The position numbers were made by a program, and so were the translations under genes. A DNA stretch of 64,000 bases from Vibrio sp. LaRot3. Its GTDB lineage: Bacteria > Pseudomonadota > Gammaproteobacteria > Enterobacterales > Vibrionaceae. Every line of letters starts with the position of its first letter. Position 1 is the stretch's first letter. The notes under the pieces were generated by a model. That model was not told the DNA's origin and did not search any database. It was given only the letters and a program-made list of their open reading frames with translations. The stretch covers positions 124,001 through 188,000 of the forward strand of contig NZ_JAPPTI010000001.1 in assembly GCF_027587025.1 (NCBI RefSeq), in the 5' to 3' direction. Below are positions 58,840-64,000 of this stretch, piece by piece.

Positions 58840-59547
58840 ATGGCCGGTATTAACAACGTTGGTCAAAGCGGCTTGTCCTATGTAGACCAGCTTAAATCCC
58901 TGCAAGACAACAAAAAGCCTGATGAAACAACGGGTAAGCAAGACCTTAAACAAGAGGACTTCTTATCGTTGCTCACCAAGCAACTGTCCCAGCAGGACCC
59001 ATTTAAGCCGGTTAGCAATGACCAGATGATTGCGCAAATGGCATCATTTGCCACCGTTGATGGCATTGGCAAGATGAATAATCAGTTCGATACGTTGAAC
59101 TCGTCAATGACTTCAAACCAAGCCTTGCAAGCTTCAACACTCGTGGGCCGTGATGTACTGGTTCCGGGTGCGGCAGGTGTAAAACCTGACGGCGAAGGTA
59201 TGTCTGCAATGGTTAAGCTACCTGAAAACGTCGACAATATGTTTGTCCGCGTTGAGAACGCGATGGGCCAATTGGTTCGTACGTTTGAAGTAGGCGCTAA
59301 ACCAGCAGGCGACAACAAAGTGGTTTGGGACGGAAAAGATGAAAACGGTAACTCATTGCCGGCTGGCAAGTACAAGGTGAAAGCCTCGGGCTTGTTAGAC
59401 GGGGAGAGCAAAGAATTTGAGGTTTCGACATACGCAAACGTCAATAGTGTTCTTCTTGGTAAAGGCGATGGTAACGTACTGCTCAATCTGGCTGGCTTTG
59501 AGTCGCCAGTTCGACTTGCTGAAGTACTAGAAGTTGGCAAAGCGTAA
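58840..59547 (+). CDS. flgD: Flagellar hook capping protein FlgD
   Basis: A scaffold at the tip of the growing hook. The 235-residue protein has the conserved N-terminal segment LKQEDFLSLLTKQLSQQDPF, followed by the Ig-like/tudor hook-cap domains with VVWDGKDENGNSLPAGKY. AAGGAGG precedes the start, a strong ribosome site. It is discarded once the hook is complete. Confidence 0.96.
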   Translation: MAGINNVGQSGLSYVDQLKSLQDNKKPDETTGKQDLKQEDFLSLLTKQLSQQDPFKPVSNDQMIAQMASFATVDGIGKMNNQFDTLNSSMTSNQALQASTLVGRDVLVPGAAGVKPDGEGMSAMVKLPENVDNMFVRVENAMGQLVRTFEVGAKPAGDNKVVWDGKDENGNSLPAGKYKVKASGLLDGESKEFEVSTYANVNSVLLGKGDGNVLLNLAGFESPVRLAEVLEVGKA

Positions 59548-59575
59548 CGACGCAAGCTAGATAGGAGAATTTGGA

Positions 59576-60880
59576 ATGTCATATATTTCTTTAAGTGGTT
59601 TATCTGCCGCTCAGTTAGATCTGAATACCACCAGTAATAACATTGCGAACGCCAACACGTTTGGTTTTAAAGAGTCGCGTGCCGAGTTTGGTGATGTTTA
59701 CTCAAACTCACTGTTTACCAACGCTAAGACCACTCCGGGTCAAGGTGTGCAGGCAAACAAAGTTGCACAGCAGTTCCATGAAGGTTCAAGTGTTTACACT
59801 AATAACCCAATGGATTTGCGTGTATCAGGTACGGGTTTCTTTGCAGTATCAAAAGAACGTTTGATTCCGCAACAGAATGAGTTGACTCGTAACGGTGCTT
59901 TCCACCTGAACAAAGATAACTACATGGTAACTTCAAACGAAGAGTACCTGTTGGGTTATGAAGTAAATCAGGATACGGGTGAAGTGCTATCTTATGAGCC
60001 ATCTCCAATTAACATTCCAGCTGAGTTTGGTAAGCCAAAACAGACAGCAAACATTGAGGTAGGTGTTAACCTTCCGGCTAACGGCGACCTTAAAGACCCT
60101 GCACTGTTTGACCATACCGATCCTGAAACGTACAACCGCTCTACGTCTTCGACAATTTATGACTCTATGGGTCAGTCTTACAAGATGACAACGTACTACT
60201 TGAAAGATCAGAACCAACCTAATACGTGGCAGACATACTACACAGTGACGGATAAAGCTGGTGAGAAGCCTGTGAATATCACTGGTGGTGACGCAACCAC
60301 ACCAACGGGTCACGTAGGTCATACAATGAAGTTTAATAATGATGGTACTTTGGCAAGCCTAAACTCAGGCAATAACATTGTGACCGATCCACTTGGCTTG
60401 GGACCTAACCCAGTTGAGATGAACGGTGCTGATGTTAACCAAACACTATCATTTAGCTTAGATGCAGCGACTCAGTTTGCAGCCCCGTTTGAATTGACTA
60501 AGTTTGATGAAGATGGTGCAACAACAGGTTTCTTAACTAAGATTGACTTCGATGAAGAAGGTAGCGTACTGGGTACTTACTCAAACGGTGAGAACATCAC
60601 TCTAGGTCGCGTAGCACTTGTACGTGTACCTAATGAGCAAGGTCTAGATAAGAAAGGCGGTACGCAATGGGATTCTACTCAGTATTCAGGCGACAAGATC
60701 TGGGGTGAATCGAATAAAGGCTCGTTCGGTACGATTAACAACGGTACGCTAGAACAGTCCAACATCGACATGACTCAAGAACTGGTAGATTTGATTTCGG
60801 CTCAGCGTAACTTCCAAGCGAACTCACGTTCTCTAGAAGTACACAACCAGCTGCAACAAAACATTCTACAGATTCGCTAA
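59576..60880 (+). CDS. flgE: Flagellar hook protein FlgE
   Basis: The major hook subunit, 434 residues. The N-terminus has the rod/hook motif TTSNNIANANTFGFKESRAE and the C-terminus SQRNFQANSRSLEVHNQLQQ in register with other axial proteins. The D1 and D2 regions between are variable. GGAG precedes the start. A gap of 209 bases follows with a folded region and a new sigma-54 promoter. Confidence 0.97.
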   Translation: MSYISLSGLSAAQLDLNTTSNNIANANTFGFKESRAEFGDVYSNSLFTNAKTTPGQGVQANKVAQQFHEGSSVYTNNPMDLRVSGTGFFAVSKERLIPQQNELTRNGAFHLNKDNYMVTSNEEYLLGYEVNQDTGEVLSYEPSPINIPAEFGKPKQTANIEVGVNLPANGDLKDPALFDHTDPETYNRSTSSTIYDSMGQSYKMTTYYLKDQNQPNTWQTYYTVTDKAGEKPVNITGGDATTPTGHVGHTMKFNNDGTLASLNSGNNIVTDPLGLGPNPVEMNGADVNQTLSFSLDAATQFAAPFELTKFDEDGATTGFLTKIDFDEEGSVLGTYSNGENITLGRVALVRVPNEQGLDKKGGTQWDSTQYSGDKIWGESNKGSFGTINNGTLEQSNIDMTQELVDLISAQRNFQANSRSLEVHNQLQQNILQIR

Positions 60881-60914
60881 TTCTCTCAGCAGAGATCTAA
60901 AGCACTTCATCTGG

Positions 60915-60956
60915 ATGGCAACTTGGCGGCAAAACCCAAGTTGCCTCTGTTGCCAT
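60915..60956 (+). promoter_or_regulatory. Alternative hairpins after flgE
   Basis: GGCAACTTGG at 60917-60926 pairs with CCAAGTTGCC at 60936-60945. The overlapping ATGGCAAC at 60915-60922 can instead pair with GTTGCCAT at 60949-60956. No U-run follows, so it may stabilise the flgE 3' end or attenuate read-through. Confidence 0.5.
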
Positions 60957-61037
60957 TAAGGCGGCATGACCTTTTACATTTTTCCTCTATATTTGCCTTT
61001 CTTGATTTAAGTTTCTGATAAATAACGCTTAAAAATA

Positions 61038-61055
61038 TTGGCACGCCTATTGCTT
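61038..61055 (+). promoter_or_regulatory. Sigma-54 promoter of the flgF operon
   Basis: TTGGCACGCCTATTGCTT is an essentially perfect sigma-54 consensus, with GG at 61040-61041 and GC at 61052-61053. It lies about 35 bases before the flgF start. Confidence 0.92.
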
Positions 61056-61089
61056 TAATTGATCCGAATTGTGATTTTTGGAGCAAATT

Positions 61090-61839
61090 ATGGATCGTTC
61101 ACTGTTTCTTGCCATGAGCGGTGCCAAGCAGAACATGCAGGCGCTACAGCTCAGAGCGAACAACTTAGCAAACGTCAGTACCACGGGTTTCCGTGCTGAT
61201 TTGGCGCAAGCTCGTTCTATGCAAGCGTACGGCGAAGGCTTACCAAGCCGCGTATTCAGTATGACAGAACGTCCGGGCCATAATTTCCAACAAGGTAGTG
61301 TTATTACTACTGGCCGTGATCTAGACGTTACCGTGCAAGGTGATGGTTGGATTTCAGTGCTAGATAAAACTGGCAAAGAAGGCCTGACTCGTAACGGTAA
61401 CCTACAAATCGATCCAAATGGCATGTTAGTCAGCGGTACGGGTGACCTTGTGCTGGGTGAAACTGGTGCGCCAATTACTGTGCCTGTTCCGGTAAGCAAA
61501 GTTGAAATCGGTAACGATGGTACGATTTCAGTTGTACCTCAAGGTGCGCCTGCTGATGCGATGGAAGTCGTAGATCGCATTAAGCTGACACGCCCAGATA
61601 ATCAATCACTATTCAAAGACGTAAACGGTTTGTTCCGTGCAAAGAATCCTAATACGGCATACGAAGCGGATGCCGGTGTAAAACTGCTCACGGGCGCAAT
61701 CGAAGGAAGTAACGTAAACGCGATTGGTGAAATGACCGCGCTGATTGACCTACAACGTCAATTTGAAATGCAGGTCAAGATGATGAGCACTGCGGAAGAG
61801 ATGGACAAAGCGTCTGACTCTCTACTTCGTTCGAGCTAA
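61090..61839 (+). CDS. flgF: Flagellar rod protein FlgF
   Basis: A proximal rod subunit of 249 residues from the ATG at 61090, which follows GGAGCAA; an ATG four codons earlier at 61078 overlaps that ribosome site. The N-terminal motif is RANNLANVSTTGFRAD and the C-terminal one ALIDLQRQFEMQVKMMSTAE. It starts a second flagellar transcript with flgG, flgH and flgI. Confidence 0.96.
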   Translation: MDRSLFLAMSGAKQNMQALQLRANNLANVSTTGFRADLAQARSMQAYGEGLPSRVFSMTERPGHNFQQGSVITTGRDLDVTVQGDGWISVLDKTGKEGLTRNGNLQIDPNGMLVSGTGDLVLGETGAPITVPVPVSKVEIGNDGTISVVPQGAPADAMEVVDRIKLTRPDNQSLFKDVNGLFRAKNPNTAYEADAGVKLLTGAIEGSNVNAIGEMTALIDLQRQFEMQVKMMSTAEEMDKASDSLLRSS

Positions 61840-61858
61840 TAGATTTTAGGAGATTGTT

Positions 61859-62647
61859 ATGCATCCGGCATTATGGGTAAGTAAGACTGGCTTAGACGCT
61901 CAGCAAACCAACATTTCAACCATTTCGAACAACTTGGCGAACGCCTCGACGGTCGGCTACAAAAAAAGCCGCGCAGTGTTTGAAGATTTGTTTTATCAGA
62001 ATATTAACCAAGCGGGCGGTCAGTCTTCACAGAACACTGAACTACCGACTGGTCTTATGTTAGGGGCAGGTTCAAAGGTTGTGGCAACGCAAAAAGTTCA
62101 CACCAATGGTAATGCGCAAACTACAACCAACAGCCTAGATATGATGATCGAAGGTGACGGTTTCTTCCAAGTATTAATGCCAGATGGCAACATTGGTTAT
62201 AGCCGAAACGGTCAGTTCACTGTGAACGATGAAGGTGTGATTGTGACTTCAGGTGCCGGTTATGCGCTTGAGCCTGAAATTGCCATTCCTGAAGACGCTA
62301 TCGGTATCACTATCGGTACTGACGGTGAAGTGTCGGTGCGTATCCGTGGCCAACAAGATAACCAAGTTGTTGGTCAGATCACCACAGTTGATTTCGTAAA
62401 CCCAGGCGGTCTAGAGCCAATTGGTCAAAACCTTTACCTACCAACAGGTGCAAGTGGTGACCCACAAGAGGGTGTTCCGGGCTTGGATGGCTTTGGTGAT
62501 ATCCGCCAATCCATGCTTGAAACGTCTAACGTTAACGTAACTGAAGAATTGGTTAACATGATTGAAGCTCAGCGTGTCTACGAGATGAACTCGAAAGTTA
62601 TCTCTGCGGTAGACAAGATGATGAGCTTTGTTAACCAGCAGCTATAA
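61859..62647 (+). CDS. flgG: Flagellar distal rod protein FlgG
   Basis: The distal rod subunit, 262 residues, the standard length. The rod motif is TISNNLANASTVGYKKSRAV and the C-terminus is NMIEAQRVYEMNSKVISA. AGGAG precedes the start. It carries the rod through the outer membrane rings. Confidence 0.97.
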   Translation: MHPALWVSKTGLDAQQTNISTISNNLANASTVGYKKSRAVFEDLFYQNINQAGGQSSQNTELPTGLMLGAGSKVVATQKVHTNGNAQTTTNSLDMMIEGDGFFQVLMPDGNIGYSRNGQFTVNDEGVIVTSGAGYALEPEIAIPEDAIGITIGTDGEVSVRIRGQQDNQVVGQITTVDFVNPGGLEPIGQNLYLPTGASGDPQEGVPGLDGFGDIRQSMLETSNVNVTEELVNMIEAQRVYEMNSKVISAVDKMMSFVNQQL

Positions 62648-62668
62648 GCGAATTAAGAGGATAACCCC

Positions 62669-63448
62669 ATGAATCGTGTATTGACTCTGATTGCTATAGC
62701 GCTAATGTCTGGCTGTTCTATGCTTCAGCCACCAGTAGAAGCGCCTGATGTGGTGGAAGCAACCACAACAGTAGATGCTGTTGAAGGTGACAAATCGGGT
62801 GACGATAGCTCAGGAATTATCGATACCTTGCGTGGCCGTACGGATCCAGTCGCAGGCGATCCTGCTTGGGCTCCAATTCACCCTAAGCAACAGCCTGAAC
62901 ACTACACTGCAGAGACAGGCTCTCTGTTTAATGCGGCATCGACTAGCAGCTTGTACAACGATTCAAAACCACGCGGTGTGGGCGACATTATTACCGTAAC
63001 ACTAGATGAAAGTACCAAAGCGGCAAAAAGTGCCGATGCGGATCTGTCAAAAAATAATGCGGCAAGTATGGACCCACTAGAAGTTGGCGGTCAGCAGCTT
63101 AACGTTGGCGACTACAACTTCTCGTACAATTTAGCCAACGACAATAAATTCACTGGTAGCGCAGCTGCAAACCAAAGTAACAGTATTTCAGGTTCGATTA
63201 CTGTTGAAGTTATTGAAGTGCTTGCGAACGGTAACTTAGTGATTCGCGGTGAAAAATGGCTCACTTTGAACACTGGTGATGAGTACATTCGCTTAAGTGG
63301 TACGATTCGCCCAGATGATATTAGCTATGATAATACAATCGCTTCAAACCGTGTTTCGAATGCTCGAATTCGTTACTCAGGCACGGGGACACAAAAAGAT
63401 ATGCAGGAGCCTGGATTCTTGGCACGATTCTTCAATGTATCCCTTTAA
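62669..63448 (+). CDS. flgH: Flagellar L-ring protein FlgH
   Basis: An outer membrane lipoprotein forming the L ring. The 259-residue protein has a lipobox MSGC with the lipidated cysteine at residue 16. The FlgH domain begins around [15 protein letters not shown] and includes [14 protein letters not shown] and [15 protein letters not shown]. It lies between flgG and flgI as usual. Confidence 0.97.
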   Translation: MNRVLTLIAIALMSGCSMLQPPVEAPDVVEATTTVDAVEGDKSGDDSSGIIDTLRGRTDPVAGDPAWAPIHPKQQPEHYTAETGSLFNAASTSSLYNDSKPRGVGDIITVTLDESTKAAKSADADLSKNNAASMDPLEVGGQQLNVGDYNFSYNLANDNKFTGSAAANQSNSISGSITVEVIEVLANGNLVIRGEKWLTLNTGDEYIRLSGTIRPDDISYDNTIASNRVSNARIRYSGTGTQKDMQEPGFLARFFNVSL

Positions 63449-63496
63449 TTCAATTTGAAGCCGAAAGTTTGGCACCGAGTTAGATAAAGGTATCCC

Positions 63497-64000
63497 ATGA
63501 AGAAAGTGTTTCTCCTAATCACCAGCATGATGTTGCTAGCAACATCGGCACAAGCAGCGCGAATCAAAGATGTGGCTCAAGTCGCTGGTGTACGTAGTAA
63601 CCAATTAGTGGGATACGGTTTGGTAACAGGCTTACCGGGTACGGGTGAATCGACTCCGTTTACCGATCAAAGCTTCAATGCCATGCTGCAAAATTTCGGC
63701 ATTCAGTTGCCACCGGGTACGAAACCGAAAACTAAAAACGTAGCAGCGGTCATTGTTACCGCTGAACTGCCTGCTTTCTCCAAGCAAGGTCAATCAATTG
63801 ATGTAACCGTCTCTTCTATCGGCTCTGCTAAAAGCCTACGTGGTGGCACTCTGATGCAAACCATGCTGAAAGGTTTGGATGGTCAAGTGTATGCGGTTGC
63901 GCAAGGTAATCTTGTTGTAAGTGGCTTTAGCGCTACGGGTGCGGACGGCTCAAAAATCGTGGGTAACAACCCAACCGCCGGTATGATTTCTAACGGTGCT
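63497..64000 (+). CDS. flgI: Flagellar P-ring protein FlgI (3' end outside window)
   Basis: A periplasmic protein forming the P ring. The first 168 codons are present and remain open to the window edge. A signal peptide ends near AQA-ARI, followed by the conserved [18 protein letters not shown] and the stretch [20 protein letters not shown]. It follows flgH after about 48 bases. Confidence 0.97.
   Translation, partial: MKKVFLLITSMMLLATSAQAARIKDVAQVAGVRSNQLVGYGLVTGLPGTGESTPFTDQSFNAMLQNFGIQLPPGTKPKTKNVAAVIVTAELPAFSKQGQSIDVTVSSIGSAKSLRGGTLMQTMLKGLDGQVYAVAQGNLVVSGFSATGADGSKIVGNNPTAGMISNGA

Noticed and set aside
59082..59582. 166-codon open frame antisense to flgD
   Set aside because: Shadow of flgD with Ser/Thr/Pro-rich composition.

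Overview
The window is typical Vibrio chromosome 1 DNA. Gene content and gene neighbourhoods match the Vibrionaceae: leuS-lnt-corC-ybeY-ybeZ-miaB, crr-ptsI-ptsH, zipA-ligA-porin, toxRS next to htpG, and the sheath-type flagellar genes flgT/flgO/flgP. No rRNA operon, prophage, insertion sequence, integron or CRISPR array was seen. One tRNA gene (Arg, CCT) is present. The species cannot be named from the sequence alone. From memory, the left half follows the V. cholerae VC0956-VC0987 order and the right half follows VC2216-VC2200, so the two blocks are joined differently here.

Layout. 1-10.4 kb: leuS (3' end outside the window), a YbeL zinc ribbon protein, the lnt/corC/ybeY/ybeZ envelope and ribosome-quality cluster, miaB and ubiF. 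10.4-18.8 kb: PTS general proteins (crr, ptsI, ptsH), cysK, cysZ, zipA and ligA. 19-21.4 kb: a porin followed by a UPF0319 (DUF2057) secreted protein and a 60-residue exported protein. 21.8-26.3 kb: nfeD-qmcA, the chaperedoxin-like ybbN, a YbbO-type dehydrogenase and a YfcH-like epimerase. 26.4-28.8 kb: a four-gene overlapping operon of two DUF1538 membrane proteins, a PII-like protein and a CBS-pair protein; this is the least understood system here. 28.8-36.3 kb: yfcE, a SelW-like protein, a TSUP permease, toxS-toxR, htpG, adk and hemH. 36.3-41.5 kb: a secreted esterase, an AraC regulator, and a copper module (DUF411 protein and CopA) behind a MerR/CueR-type promoter. 41.9-46.7 kb: a second porin-UPF0319 pair, gltX and an OmpA-family protein. 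46.8-51.7 kb: an unknown protein, the N-acetylglucosamine PTS permease nagE, an unassigned two-component system and tRNA-Arg. 51.8-64 kb: flagellar genes flgT, flgOP, flgNM, flgA, cheV, cheR and flgBCDEFGHI (flgI cut by the window end).

How the parts work together. NagE has no IIA domain, so it probably takes phosphate from the Crr/PtsI/PtsH proteins encoded in the same window. ToxRS is the classic Vibrio porin regulator and two porins lie nearby. The flagellar block carries legible promoters: sigma-54 sites before flgO, flgT, cheV, flgB and flgF, and a sigma-28 site before flgM, which fits the Vibrio flagellar hierarchy. The htpG promoter matches sigma-32, and a repeated palindrome sits on both the toxR and htpG sides of their shared upstream region.
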